Source: Methanobacteriaceae archaeon
GTDB lineage: Archaea; Methanobacteriota; Methanobacteria; Methanobacteriales; Methanobacteriaceae
Direction of reading: 5' to 3'
NCBI GenBank assembly: GCA_900769095.1
Contig: CAAGFH010000153.1
Coordinates: 1-12,542 of the forward strand
Length of the DNA stretch: 12,542 nucleotides
A model generated the notes under the pieces. It ran no database searches. It was given only the letters and a program-made list of their open reading frames with translations, and was not told the origin of the DNA. Below, in pieces: positions 1 to 6,848 of this stretch. Each line of letters starts with the position of its first letter. Position 1 is the stretch's first letter. The translations under genes and the position numbers were made by a program.

Positions 1-13
1 GCTCTTCCGATCT
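1..13. other. Illumina adapter remnant at the contig end
   Basis: The first 13 bases, GCTCTTCCGATCT, are identical to the 3' end of the standard Illumina (TruSeq-type) adapter; read on the minus strand they are AGATCGGAAGAGC, the familiar read-through sequence. They interrupt a minus-strand reading frame just after its 12th codon. This is seen directly and matched to an adapter known from general knowledge. These bases should be treated as artefact, not genome, although the first few of them could by chance equal the true genomic sequence. Confidence 0.93.
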
Positions 14-48
14 CCAGGCATTACAATTTTATCTTCTTCTATTTTCAT
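14..48 (-). CDS. csl4: Probable exosome RNA-binding subunit Csl4, N-terminal fragment only
   Basis: A minus-strand ATG at 48 opens a frame that reads M-K-I-E-E-D-K-I-V-M-P-G before running into the adapter at the contig edge. It is preceded by a good ribosome binding site, GGTGAT at 60-55, six bases before the ATG. The V-(V/M)-P-G-D pattern near the N-terminus is typical of archaeal Csl4, the S1/zinc-ribbon cap subunit of the RNA exosome. In many euryarchaea csl4 lies next to dph2, as here. The call rests on only twelve residues plus context, so it is tentative. Everything after residue 12 is missing. The gene lies downstream of hpt-dph2 on the same strand, with a 74-base AT-rich gap that may hold its own promoter. 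Confidence 0.6.
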
Positions 49-122
49 ATTAAAATCACCAAAATAAAGAGTTTATAAAAATTTCTTTAATATAATAATT
101 TTATTTAAATTAATATTTAAAA
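49..122 (-). promoter_or_regulatory. AT-rich gap between dph2 and csl4; possible csl4 promoter
   Basis: This 74-base gap is nearly all A/T. On the minus strand TTATATTAAA (95-86) would place a transcription start about 18 bases before the csl4 ATG, and a second TATA-like string lies at 81-72. An all-A/T inverted repeat (arms 104-110 and 115-121, 4-base loop) sits directly after the dph2 stop codon. It might act as a weak terminator for dph2, but a pure A/T stem in such AT-rich DNA is weak evidence. The GGTGAT ribosome binding site of csl4 is at 60-55. Confidence 0.3.
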
Positions 123-1127
123 TTATTTATAGCGTTCATGGAATAAAATTTCGTCTAATTGGTAATTTTCCCATTCTCTTTTATCTAGAACTATTTCAAG
201 TTCCTGTGGAGTTAATAATGGTTTTTTATACATTTGGGAATCATCAATTGCAATTCTTGGACATGCACTTACAACAAATGCATCTAGTTCTAAGTAAGGA
301 AGCAAGACGTCTGGTGAAACATTATCTACTAATATGATATAGGCTTCCATATTTGCATCTTCTAGAATCTTTTTAATCTCTTTTGCTAATGTCATTCTGT
401 ATTGGCCTTCTTTTGTAGATACTAAAATTCCCCATTTTTTAGCACTGCGGGCCTTTGTGATTCTTGCAAATCTGATTCTTAAGATTCTGTCTGCAAATTC
501 ATTCATGCTTCTAATTTCACCATTGTATGGATCTAGAGCAAGAACTGGGGTATTTGAGAATAATTTAATTCCCAATGCGTGAAAGTTTCCGTTTCCAATA
601 AATAGGATTATTTCAACATCCAAATCTTTGATTGATGAGAAATTACATCCTAAAACTTGCCCTTTTCTGGTTGATGGTGAGGAACCAAGAATAACTTCTT
701 TTCCATTGTCCTCAAGGAAATCTTTAGTTTCATTTAAAAGATGCAGGTGCTGTGTTGTTGTAACAAGCCCTATTCTGTAGTAGTCTTTTAAATGTTCTAA
801 GGATTTCTCAAGATCTTTTTTAATATCAATATTTGAATATGCTTCAATGAATAATGTTGGAACTTCATATTTTAAAGGAAGTGGTGTGTGTCCATAATGA
901 ACAATCAAGTCCACAGACCCTTTCATTTTGTAATCACTAACATCACATGCTCCAAAACATGGGTCACCTGAAATGATGACTGTTGCATCAGTTTCTTCTT
1001 CGATTTGTCTGGCTATTTTAACAGCCTGCATTTTCAAACCTTCTGGAAACTGAAGACCAACAGTTTGAGCATCTATGGATGTTATTTTTCGGATTACTTT
1101 ATCTAAATCCATATTATACATTGACAT
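123..1127 (-). CDS. dph2: Dph2, 2-(3-amino-3-carboxypropyl)histidine synthase (diphthamide step 1)
   Basis: This 334-residue protein is the archaeal radical-SAM-like Dph2. It transfers the aminocarboxypropyl group of S-adenosylmethionine to the conserved histidine of elongation factor 2, the first step of diphthamide synthesis, using an unconventional [4Fe-4S] cluster. The three widely spaced cluster cysteines expected for the family are visible: C61 in G-A-C-D, C161 in V-L-G-C-N, and C289 in S-A-C-P-R. The early Q-F-P-E-G (26-30) and D-P-C-F-G-A-C-D (55-62) segments are also family hallmarks, and the length is normal. The first ATG lies one base after the hpt stop, with AGAT four bases upstream, so translation is probably coupled to hpt. 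ATGs at codons 3 and 6 are alternatives that would change little. The csl4 fragment follows downstream on the same strand. Confidence 0.95.
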   Translation of the reverse strand: MSMYNMDLDKVIRKITSIDAQTVGLQFPEGLKMQAVKIARQIEEETDATVIISGDPCFGACDVSDYKMKGSVDLIVHYGHTPLPLKYEVPTLFIEAYSNIDIKKDLEKSLEHLKDYYRIGLVTTTQHLHLLNETKDFLEDNGKEVILGSSPSTRKGQVLGCNFSSIKDLDVEIILFIGNGNFHALGIKLFSNTPVLALDPYNGEIRSMNEFADRILRIRFARITKARSAKKWGILVSTKEGQYRMTLAKEIKKILEDANMEAYIILVDNVSPDVLLPYLELDAFVVSACPRIAIDDSQMYKKPLLTPQELEIVLDKREWENYQLDEILFHERYK

Positions 1128-1128
1128 T

Positions 1129-1698
1129 TTAATCTTCGATTGTTTCTTGGATAACTACTTTGCCGTCGATAACATCTAATTTAATGATGGATAATACATC
1201 AACACCAGTTTCTTGTTTAACGATTTCTTTTCCTGCACCTTTTTCAATTACAGCAACTGTTGATTTGATATCGAGACCTAACTCTTTTAAGGTGTCTAAT
1301 AATGCTATTAATGTTCCTCCAGTACTTACCACATCATCAATGAGCAATATTTTTTCACCAGCATGTAAATCGTTGATATAAAGGTTTGATGAACCGTATC
1401 CAGTTTTTTGGTGTACTTTTGTTTCTCCTTCAAGACCATATTGTCTTTTACGAATTACAACGAATGGAATGTCTGTTGCAAGGGATAATGCAGTAGCTAA
1501 GTGGATTCCCATTGCTTCAACAGCTACAATTTTATCAACATCTAAATCTGCATGTTTGTATACAGATAATGCTAATTCTCTAAGCATCTTCGGGTTCATT
1601 GCTGGAACACCGTCGCTTATAGGATTTACAAAGTAGTTGTACTCACCTTTTTTTACAATTGGTGATGCTTCTAAAGATTTTTTTACTTCTTCTAACAT
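1129..1698 (-). CDS. hpt: Hypoxanthine/guanine phosphoribosyltransferase (purine salvage)
   Basis: The 189-residue protein belongs to the type I phosphoribosyltransferase family, archaeal HPRT subgroup. It joins hypoxanthine or guanine with PRPP to give IMP or GMP in the cytoplasm. The PRPP-binding loop [14 protein letters not shown] is at residues 117-130, with the paired acidic residues D120-D121 and the T-G-G phosphate loop. An upstream V-E-A-M-G segment (60-64) is the usual early loop. The length is typical of the archaeal enzyme. Start choice: ATG at 1698 has GTGAT (1706-1702) three bases upstream, the same spacing as other genes here. It is the first gene of the minus-strand run hpt-dph2-csl4 and is divergent from srp54. 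The substrate could include adenine, because HPRT and APRT members of this family look alike, but family length and context favour hypoxanthine/guanine. Confidence 0.9.
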   Translation of the reverse strand: MLEEVKKSLEASPIVKKGEYNYFVNPISDGVPAMNPKMLRELALSVYKHADLDVDKIVAVEAMGIHLATALSLATDIPFVVIRKRQYGLEGETKVHQKTGYGSSNLYINDLHAGEKILLIDDVVSTGGTLIALLDTLKELGLDIKSTVAVIEKGAGKEIVKQETGVDVLSIIKLDVIDGKVVIQETIED

Positions 1699-1724
1699 GA
1701 TATCACAAATTATTAAAACTTTGT

Positions 1725-1734
1725 TATATATAAA
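1725..1734 (-). promoter_or_regulatory. Candidate TATA box for hpt-dph2
   Basis: On the minus strand this reads TTTATATATA, a good archaeal TATA box, about 32 bases before the hpt ATG. A start 24 bases downstream would leave a very short leader, close to or cutting the GTGAT ribosome binding site. The palindromic TTATATAA at 1757-1750 may therefore be the element actually used, with a leader of about 30 bases. No transcript data are available. Confidence 0.4.
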
Positions 1735-1749
1735 TATAGACTAATATAA

Positions 1750-1757
1750 TTATATAA
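1750..1757 (+). promoter_or_regulatory. Candidate TATA box for srp54-pus10-moaC
   Basis: TTATATAA lies about 37 bases before the srp54 ATG at 1791. With the usual 22-27 base spacing this predicts transcription starting near 1779 and a leader of about 12 bases that just includes the GTGAT ribosome binding site. The string is palindromic, so it could also serve hpt in the other direction. The call is based on sequence pattern only. Confidence 0.45.
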
Positions 1758-1781
1758 GTTTGCTAATTAGAATTAATATAA

Positions 1782-1786
1782 GTGAT
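1782..1786 (+). promoter_or_regulatory. srp54 ribosome binding site that decides the start codon
   Basis: GTGAT ends four bases before ATG 1791. It matches the GGTGAT part of the sequence complementary to the archaeal 16S rRNA 3' end, at the same spacing as in hpt, secG, hisF, ppi and argD. The in-frame GTG at 1782 is the first half of this site, so taking it as a start codon, which would add M-I-N to the protein, is most likely wrong. Confidence 0.75.
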
Positions 1787-1790
1787 TAAT

Positions 1791-3134
1791 ATGCTTGGAA
1801 ATTTAGGTGAAAATCTTACTAATACAATGAAGAAATTAGTAGGAATGTCAGTTATTGATAAAAAAACTATTAAAGAAGTTGTAAAAGACATTCAACGTGC
1901 TTTAATTCAATCTGATGTTAATATTAAGTTAGTTCTAGATTTATCAAAGAAAATTGAAACCAGGTCTCTTGAAGAAAAGCCTCCAAAAGGTATTACACCA
2001 AGAGAACACGTTATAACAATTATTTATGAAGAAATGGTAAATCTTTTAGGTAGTGAAACTGTTGGTTTGGATATTAATGAAAGACCTTACAAAATTTTAT
2101 TCTTAGGTCTTCAAGGTAGTGGTAAAACAACCACCATTGGTAAATTATGCAGGTTCTTACAAAAGAAAGGTTTCAACCCTGCAGTTGTATGTACAGACAC
2201 ATGGAGACCAGCAGCTTACGTTCAATTAAAACAGTTAACTGAAGAAATGGACGTTCCTTTATATGGTGATCCTGATAATAAAGATGCTTTAGACCTTGCT
2301 AGAAAAGGGTTACAAGAGTTTAAAAACAGAAAAGTTATTATTTTCGATACTGCTGGTAGACACAAACAGGAAGAAGATTTAATTGCTGAGATGGATGAAT
2401 TAGATGATATTATCAATCCAAATGAAGCTATTCTTGTTATTGATGGAACAATTGGTCAACAAGCAGGTGAACAGGCTAAAGCATTCTCAAAAGCTACTGA
2501 TATTGGATCAATTATTATTACAAAATTAGATGGTTCTGCAAAAGGTGGGGGTGCAATGTCTGCTGTTGCAGAAACAGGAGCTCCAATTAAATTCATCGGT
2601 ACTGGTGAGAGAATCGACGACTTTGAGTTGTTTGATCCAGAAAGATTCATCTCCAGATTGCTTGGTATGGGGGATATAAGATCTCTTATTGAAAAAGCAG
2701 AAGAAAATATTGACGAGGATATTGCAGAAAAAACAATGAACAATATGCTCACCGGTAAATTCACATTGGTTGATATGAAAAACCAATTTGATATGATGAA
2801 TAAAATGGGTCCTATGCAACAGGTTTTAAATATGATTCCTGGAATGGGAAATAAAATCCCTAAAGAAGCTTCTAAAATGACTGAAGACAAAATTGCATCT
2901 TACAAAATCATGATGTCTTCAATGACCGAAGAAGAAATGTTAAACCCTAAAATAATTAAACAATCCCGTGTTCAAAGGATTGCTAGAGGATCTGGTGTTT
3001 CTGAAAGTGAAGTAAAAGAGCTTTTAAAATATTATAACAACACCAAAAAGACCATGAAAGGAATTGGAAAACGTGGTGGTCGTTTAGGTGGCGGTGCAAT
3101 GAACCGTATGATGGGTCAATTCATGAATAGATAG
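1791..3134 (+). CDS. srp54: SRP54, signal recognition particle GTPase (Ffh homologue)
   Basis: This 447-residue protein is the GTPase of the signal recognition particle. It binds 7S RNA and the hydrophobic signal sequences of nascent membrane and secreted proteins, and docks with FtsY at the membrane. From the ATG at 1791 the order is an N domain (about 1-85), a GTPase G domain with P-loop G-L-Q-G-S-G-K-T-T (106-114), D-T-A-G-R (186-190) and T-K-L-D-G (244-248), then the methionine-rich M domain (about 297-447). The M domain carries the RNA-binding segment [11 protein letters not shown] (392-402) and a Gly/Arg/Met-rich tail. The length is normal for archaeal SRP54. A GTG nine bases upstream is in frame but belongs to the ribosome binding site. 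The gene heads a run with pus10, which starts one base after this stop codon. secG, another part of protein export, lies about 1.75 kb downstream. Confidence 0.97.
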   Translation: MLGNLGENLTNTMKKLVGMSVIDKKTIKEVVKDIQRALIQSDVNIKLVLDLSKKIETRSLEEKPPKGITPREHVITIIYEEMVNLLGSETVGLDINERPYKILFLGLQGSGKTTTIGKLCRFLQKKGFNPAVVCTDTWRPAAYVQLKQLTEEMDVPLYGDPDNKDALDLARKGLQEFKNRKVIIFDTAGRHKQEEDLIAEMDELDDIINPNEAILVIDGTIGQQAGEQAKAFSKATDIGSIIITKLDGSAKGGGAMSAVAETGAPIKFIGTGERIDDFELFDPERFISRLLGMGDIRSLIEKAEENIDEDIAEKTMNNMLTGKFTLVDMKNQFDMMNKMGPMQQVLNMIPGMGNKIPKEASKMTEDKIASYKIMMSSMTEEEMLNPKIIKQSRVQRIARGSGVSESEVKELLKYYNNTKKTMKGIGKRGGRLGGGAMNRMMGQFMNR

Positions 3135-3135
3135 T

Positions 3136-4341
3136 ATGTACGAATTAGCAAAACAAATTTTAGAACAAACAGATGGTAAAATCTGTAAAAATTGCCTTGG
3201 ACGTAAATTATCCAAAACAATCGAAGGCAAAAATAACATTGAAAGAGCAGATAAAGTCTGTGAAGAATTAGACATTAATTTAGATGATGTTGATTGCGTA
3301 ATCTGTGATAATATCTTTGATAAACTCAATGATGATTTGTATAAAAAAATTGATGATAAAATCAACCAATTAGGAGTTGAATTTGATACTTTCCTCGTTG
3401 GATCAAAGATTCCTAAAGATATCCAGGAACGTGATGACGAGTTATCTGCTAAATTTAATTTGACTGTTGAAACACTTAAAAAAGAAGTTAACAGATTAAT
3501 TGGTTTAAGACTCTGGGAAATCTATGATAAAGAAGCAGAGTTTGAAAGCCAAGATATTGTATTTAACATTGATTTGGTGGAATCTAAAGTCAGAATTCAA
3601 ATCAATCCGTTATATATTGAAGGAAAGTACAACAAACTTCAAAGAGGAATTCCACAAACCAAATGGCCATGTACAAAATGTAAAGGAAGAGGCTGTGAAG
3701 AATGTAACTTCACAGGTAAACAGTATCCTGAATCCGTTGAAGAATTGATTTCCGAGCATGTATTAAAATTAACCAAGGGTAAGGAAGCTAAATTCCATGG
3801 TGCTGGTCGTGAAGACATTGATGTATTAATGTTAGGTTCTGGAAGACCGTTTGTACTTGAAATCAAGGAACCAAAAATAAGAAAACTTGATTGGGAAAGT
3901 GTTGAAGCAGATGTAAATGAAATGAATGAAGGAAAAACTTCATATCATAATTTACACTTATGTAAAAGAAACAGAAAAGCGGAGATTAAACAATCATCTC
4001 CTGATACATATAAAGTTTATAATGCAATTGTTGAGTGTGATGAGAAATATGATGTATCAAAACTCGACGAATTGCCAAAATTAGATGAAATTCATCAACA
4101 AACTCCACTTAGAGTATTAAGAAGACGTGCGGACAAAGTACGTGTTAAACATGTTAAAGAATTGTCATACGAAATAATTGACGATACACATTTCAGTATC
4201 CGTATTAAAACTGAAGGTGGATTATACATTAAAGAATTAATCTCTGGTGATGAGGGAAGAAGCCAACCTAATATAAGTGAAATTTTGGGTGTAAAGGCTA
4301 TTTGTGAACAATTGGATGTAATAGAAGTTAGTGAGAAGTAG
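3136..4341 (+). CDS. pus10: Pus10, tRNA pseudouridine(54/55) synthase
   Basis: This 401-residue protein is archaeal Pus10, which converts U54 and U55 in the T-arm of tRNA to pseudouridine, doing the work of bacterial TruB at position 55. The N-terminal THUMP-containing domain has zinc-type cysteine pairs C17-x-x-C20 and C54-x-x-C57. A second cysteine cluster C179-x-x-C182 ... C187-x-x-C190, with the C-x-G-x-G-C and C-x-x-T-G spacing seen in Pus10, follows. The catalytic core starts at H-G-A-G-R-E-D-I-D-V (221-230). By alignment with the G-R-x-D signature of pseudouridine synthases the catalytic aspartate is D227. G-S-G-R-P-F (234-239) and the late G-G-L-Y-I-K-E-L (361-368) are also family segments. 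The ATG is one base after the srp54 stop, with AGAT three bases upstream inside the srp54 end, so translation is probably coupled. moaC follows five bases after the stop. Confidence 0.95.
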   Translation: MYELAKQILEQTDGKICKNCLGRKLSKTIEGKNNIERADKVCEELDINLDDVDCVICDNIFDKLNDDLYKKIDDKINQLGVEFDTFLVGSKIPKDIQERDDELSAKFNLTVETLKKEVNRLIGLRLWEIYDKEAEFESQDIVFNIDLVESKVRIQINPLYIEGKYNKLQRGIPQTKWPCTKCKGRGCEECNFTGKQYPESVEELISEHVLKLTKGKEAKFHGAGREDIDVLMLGSGRPFVLEIKEPKIRKLDWESVEADVNEMNEGKTSYHNLHLCKRNRKAEIKQSSPDTYKVYNAIVECDEKYDVSKLDELPKLDEIHQQTPLRVLRRRADKVRVKHVKELSYEIIDDTHFSIRIKTEGGLYIKELISGDEGRSQPNISEILGVKAICEQLDVIEVSEK

Positions 4342-4346
4342 ATAAT

Positions 4347-4814
4347 ATGGCTGAAGAATTTACACATTTAACAGAAAATGGAGTACACATGGTTGAAGTC
4401 GGTGGAAAACCAGATCAAAAAAGAAGAGCTATTGCAAGTGGAAGCATCTTTTTAGATAAAAATACCATTAATTTAATTCAAAATGAAGAAATCAAAAAAG
4501 GAAATGTTTTAACTACTGCTCAAATTGCAGGAATTCAAGCTGTTAAAAACACATCTTCAATTATTCCTCTTTGCCATCCGTTGGCTTTAACTGGTATTGA
4601 ACTTGATTTTGAAGTAAAAGAAGACGAAATAATAGCTACATGCGCTGTTAATACATTAGGTAAAACTGGTGTTGAGATGGAAGCTATTACTGGTGTAAGC
4701 GTTGCTTTATTAACTGTTTGGGACATGGTTAAGGCTGTTGAAAAAGATGACGACGGACAATACCCTGATACCAGAATCAGTGATATTAAAGTAATCAAAA
4801 AAGAAAAAATTTAA
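4347..4814 (+). CDS. moaC: MoaC, cyclic pyranopterin monophosphate synthase
   Basis: The 155-residue protein is MoaC, which turns the MoaA product 3',8-cyclo-7,8-dihydro-GTP into cyclic pyranopterin monophosphate, the precursor of molybdopterin and tungstopterin. Methanogens need this cofactor for formylmethanofuran dehydrogenase and formate dehydrogenase. Family motifs are intact: N-T-S-S-I-I-P-L-C-H-P-L (68-79) with the active-site H77, the G-V-E-M-E-A-I-T-G-V segment (108-117), and V-W-D-M-V-K (124-129) with D126 and K129, which correspond to the catalytic Asp and Lys of the bacterial enzyme. Lys51 matches another known active-site lysine. The length is normal. The ATG is five bases after the pus10 stop, with GTAGAT three bases upstream, so it is the third gene of the srp54 run. 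No other cofactor-synthesis gene is in the window. Confidence 0.95.
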   Translation: MAEEFTHLTENGVHMVEVGGKPDQKRRAIASGSIFLDKNTINLIQNEEIKKGNVLTTAQIAGIQAVKNTSSIIPLCHPLALTGIELDFEVKEDEIIATCAVNTLGKTGVEMEAITGVSVALLTVWDMVKAVEKDDDGQYPDTRISDIKVIKKEKI

Positions 4815-4816
4815 AC

Positions 4817-4824
4817 TATATATA
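4817..4824 (+). promoter_or_regulatory. Candidate TATA box for secG
   Basis: TATATATA begins two bases after the moaC stop codon. It would place a start near 4845 and a leader of about 40 bases before the secG ATG at 4885. The 70-base gap contrasts with the 1-5 base gaps inside the srp54 run, which supports a separate promoter. No terminator hairpin is visible after moaC, so read-through from srp54 is also possible. Confidence 0.4.
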
Positions 4825-4884
4825 CTATGAACAAAATAACTATAAACATTATTTTTATTAATTAATTATATACGTGGGATTATT

Positions 4885-5043
4885 ATGGCGAAAAAAGATA
4901 AAATTTCTATGCCTCAAACAGGTGCAGGTTTAGTAAGATATTTTGATGAAGAAAGTCTCGGACCAAAACTTTCTCCAGAGCACGTTATTGTTGCTACTGT
5001 TATCATGGCTATTTTGTGCTTTGTTTTAAGGTACTCAGCTTAA
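4885..5043 (+). CDS. secG: Preprotein translocase subunit SecG (Sec61-beta), 52 aa
   Basis: A small gene encodes 52 residues beginning M-A-K-K-D-K-I-S-M-P-Q-T-G-A-G-L-V-R-Y-F and ending R-Y-S-A. This is the archaeal Sec61-beta pattern: a short basic, cytosolic N-terminus, the conserved P-x-(T/S)-x-A-G-L-x-R-(Y/F)-F-(D/E)-E-E block, then G-P-K-L-S-P-E-H-V and a single membrane helix (about residues 34-48) at the C-terminus. It is a small non-essential-type partner of SecY and SecE in the protein-conducting channel and is tail-anchored. The ribosome binding site GTGGGAT lies four bases before the ATG. The length is normal for the family. The gene is below the size cut-off of many gene finders. 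A strong hairpin terminator follows within two bases of the stop. SRP54, which delivers substrates to this channel, is encoded just upstream. Confidence 0.93.
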   Translation: MAKKDKISMPQTGAGLVRYFDEESLGPKLSPEHVIVATVIMAILCFVLRYSA

Positions 5044-5044
5044 T

Positions 5045-5076
5045 TATTGTTTATTTTAAACAATACTATTTTTTTT
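5045..5076 (+). terminator. Hairpin plus T-tract terminator after secG
   Basis: A perfect 9-bp inverted repeat (arms 5045-5053 and 5057-5065, loop TTT) starts two bases after the secG stop. A run of eight T (5069-5076) and further T-rich sequence follow. Archaea terminate mainly at oligo-T tracts, and the stem reinforces the call. It would end the secG transcript and insulate hisF, whose ATG is only 16 bases after the T run. Confidence 0.8.
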
Positions 5077-5092
5077 ATTTATTTTTGATACT

Positions 5093-5917
5093 ATGTTAAC
5101 TAAAAGAATTATTCCTTGTCTAGATTGTGATTTACAAGTTCCTGAAGGTAGGGTTGTAAAAGGAGTTGAATTTAAAGAAATCAAATATGCTGGAAATCCA
5201 GTAGACCTTGCAACCAGATACTATGAGGAAGGAGCAGACGAAATTGTAGTTTTAGATATTACTGCTTCTCATGAAAGACGTGCTACAATGGCCGATGTTA
5301 TTGACAGATTAACAGAAAACGTTTTCATGCCAATATGTGTTGGTGGAGGAATAAGAAAAGTTGAAGATTATACTAAAATGCTTAGAGCAGGTGCAGACAA
5401 GTGTTCAACCAATACTGCAGCAATCAAAAATCCTAAGCTATTAACAGAAGCTTCAAAAGTTGTAGGATCACAGGCAGTTGTAATTGGAATTGATGCTAAA
5501 AGAAGATATGTTGATCATCCTGATGATGCTCCTGATAAAACCGTTATTGAAACTGAAAAAGGTTTCTGCTGGTTTGATTCAAGTATTTATGGTGGTCGTG
5601 AATTTACTGGTATTGATGCAATTCAATGGGCTCAGGAATGTCAGGACTTAGGTGCTGGTGAAATTCTCCTAACAAGTATGGATGGAGATGGAACTCAAAA
5701 CGGATATGATATTGAGTTAAACAAAGCTATTAACGATGCTGTTGATATTCCAGTTATTGCTAGTGGTGGTGTTGGAGAGCCAAAAGATATTTTAGATGTC
5801 TTTGAAAAAACTGACGTTAGTGCAGCTCTTGCAGCAAGTATTTTCCACTTCAATCAATATTCTATTGGTGAAGTAAAAGAATATTTAAAAGAAAATAACG
5901 TGGCTGTTCGTTTATGA
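5093..5917 (+). CDS. hisF: HisF, imidazole glycerol phosphate synthase cyclase subunit
   Basis: This 274-residue (beta/alpha)8-barrel protein is the cyclase half of imidazole glycerol phosphate synthase. It uses ammonia from HisH to convert PRFAR into imidazole glycerol phosphate and AICAR, step 5 of histidine synthesis. Catalytic aspartates are D11 (I-P-C-L-D-C-D) and D134 (G-I-D-A-K-R). Phosphate-binding segments V-G-G-G-I-R (83-88), T-S-M-D-G-D-G-T (194-201), A-S-G-G-V-G (223-228) and A-A-L-A-A-S (244-249) are present. It is about 20 residues longer than the Thermotoga enzyme because of an acidic insertion after D134 (about 138-160), which I believe is common in archaeal HisF. TTGAT three bases before the ATG is the ribosome binding site. 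No hisH is near. No clear TATA box lies between the secG terminator and this ATG, so its promoter is unknown. It overlaps the next gene by 4 bases. Confidence 0.96.
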   Translation: MLTKRIIPCLDCDLQVPEGRVVKGVEFKEIKYAGNPVDLATRYYEEGADEIVVLDITASHERRATMADVIDRLTENVFMPICVGGGIRKVEDYTKMLRAGADKCSTNTAAIKNPKLLTEASKVVGSQAVVIGIDAKRRYVDHPDDAPDKTVIETEKGFCWFDSSIYGGREFTGIDAIQWAQECQDLGAGEILLTSMDGDGTQNGYDIELNKAINDAVDIPVIASGGVGEPKDILDVFEKTDVSAALAASIFHFNQYSIGEVKEYLKENNVAVRL

Positions 5918-6825
5918 TTATTAAATCTCCGATTGATTTGGAATTAACACAGATTTCTGGTCAGACATCCCAACCACCTTGGGAAAAAATTGATGATTCC
6001 TATAAACAGGCTATTTTAATCAATAACAAACCAGTTTTAGTTAATGTTAAACAATCCGGAGAATTCTTAGAATTTAATTACCAAGGAGATATTTCTCAAA
6101 ATGAGGTTATATCTTCTCTAAACTATATTTTTGATTTAGATTTTAACTTAGATAAATTTTATAAATATTTGGCAAATCATGAAGAACTTTGCCAGATGTC
6201 TGATTTTTGCTCAGGATTAAGACTATTTTTAGCTCCAAATCCCTTTGAGTGTATTATATCCTCAATTTGTTCAGCAAATAACTCTATTAAAAGATGGACA
6301 AAATCAATTTCAGAAATTAAACATAATTGGGGAAATAGCTATAATGAGTTTTATACTTTTCCTGAAGTTTCTTCATTTCAAAACATATTTTTAGATGATG
6401 AAGAAGAAGCCCAATTAACTTCCGGTGACATCTCAAAATGTAATAATAATTTGAAATCATGTGGTGTAGGCTATAGAGCACCATATATGAGAAAAGCTGC
6501 TGAGATGTTTACAGATGAAATTGACCTTTTGGAAATTCCAAAAATGAGCTATGATGAAGCTTTTGAGACAATACTGAAAGTTCCTGGAGTTGGTCCAAAA
6601 GTAGCTGACTGTATTTTACTTTACGGATTTAACTTTAGACAGGCTTTTCCAAGTGATGTATGGATAAAAAGAATTGTTTCTCATTTATACTTTGATGGTA
6701 AGGACATTAGTGTTGCCAAGGTAAGGGAATTTGGAATGGAAGAATTTGGAGATAATGCAGGTTATGTTCAACTGTATATGTTTCATTATGCAAGAAAATC
6801 CGGTTTAATGGCTAAATTAAAATAG
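5914..6825 (+). CDS. Ogg1-type HhH-GPD DNA glycosylase
   Basis: The 303-residue protein belongs to the helix-hairpin-helix GPD superfamily of base-excision-repair glycosylases, in the Ogg1/AlkA branch. An N-terminal beta-rich domain (about 1-90) precedes the helical part. [15 protein letters not shown] (114-128) closely resembles the N-N-N-I-A-R segment of Ogg1. The hairpin [12 protein letters not shown] (223-234) contains the expected catalytic lysine K229 of a bifunctional glycosylase/lyase, and the matching aspartate is D248 in F-P-S-D-V-W. Removal of 8-oxoguanine is therefore the likely activity, but substrate cannot be proven from sequence; an alkyl-base glycosylase is the alternative. 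There is no C-terminal Fe-S cysteine cluster. The start is the ATGA overlap with the hisF stop and has no strong ribosome binding site, so translation is probably coupled to hisF. Confidence 0.88.
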   Translation: MIIKSPIDLELTQISGQTSQPPWEKIDDSYKQAILINNKPVLVNVKQSGEFLEFNYQGDISQNEVISSLNYIFDLDFNLDKFYKYLANHEELCQMSDFCSGLRLFLAPNPFECIISSICSANNSIKRWTKSISEIKHNWGNSYNEFYTFPEVSSFQNIFLDDEEEAQLTSGDISKCNNNLKSCGVGYRAPYMRKAAEMFTDEIDLLEIPKMSYDEAFETILKVPGVGPKVADCILLYGFNFRQAFPSDVWIKRIVSHLYFDGKDISVAKVREFGMEEFGDNAGYVQLYMFHYARKSGLMAKLK

Positions 6826-6848
6826 GTTATGCTATAAATTATTAAGCA

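Noticed and set aside
104..121. All-A/T inverted repeat after dph2 as a terminator
   Set aside because: A stem of A/T pairs only, in nearly pure A/T sequence, is expected by chance and no long T run follows on the minus strand; it is mentioned only within the gap entry.
2456..2890. Long minus-strand open frames inside srp54 (and similar ones inside argD, pus10, moaC and lysA)
   Set aside because: They are antisense shadows of well-supported genes, lack family motifs and ribosome binding sites, and have the hydrophobic/serine-rich composition typical of reverse frames in AT-rich genes.
3670..3715. DnaJ-like cysteine cluster in pus10 as sign of a domain fusion
   Set aside because: The C-x-x-C-x-G-x-G-C spacing is a normal part of archaeal Pus10, so it is not a fusion.
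5507..5572. Insertion in HisF as an extra domain or unusual fusion
   Set aside because: The roughly 20-residue acidic segment after D134 interrupts no motif, and similar longer loops are, as far as I know, usual in archaeal HisF.
6832..6840. CTATAAATT as a TATA box for the MFS gene
   Set aside because: It is only 8-17 bases before the ATG, so transcription would start inside the coding region and remove the first membrane helix.
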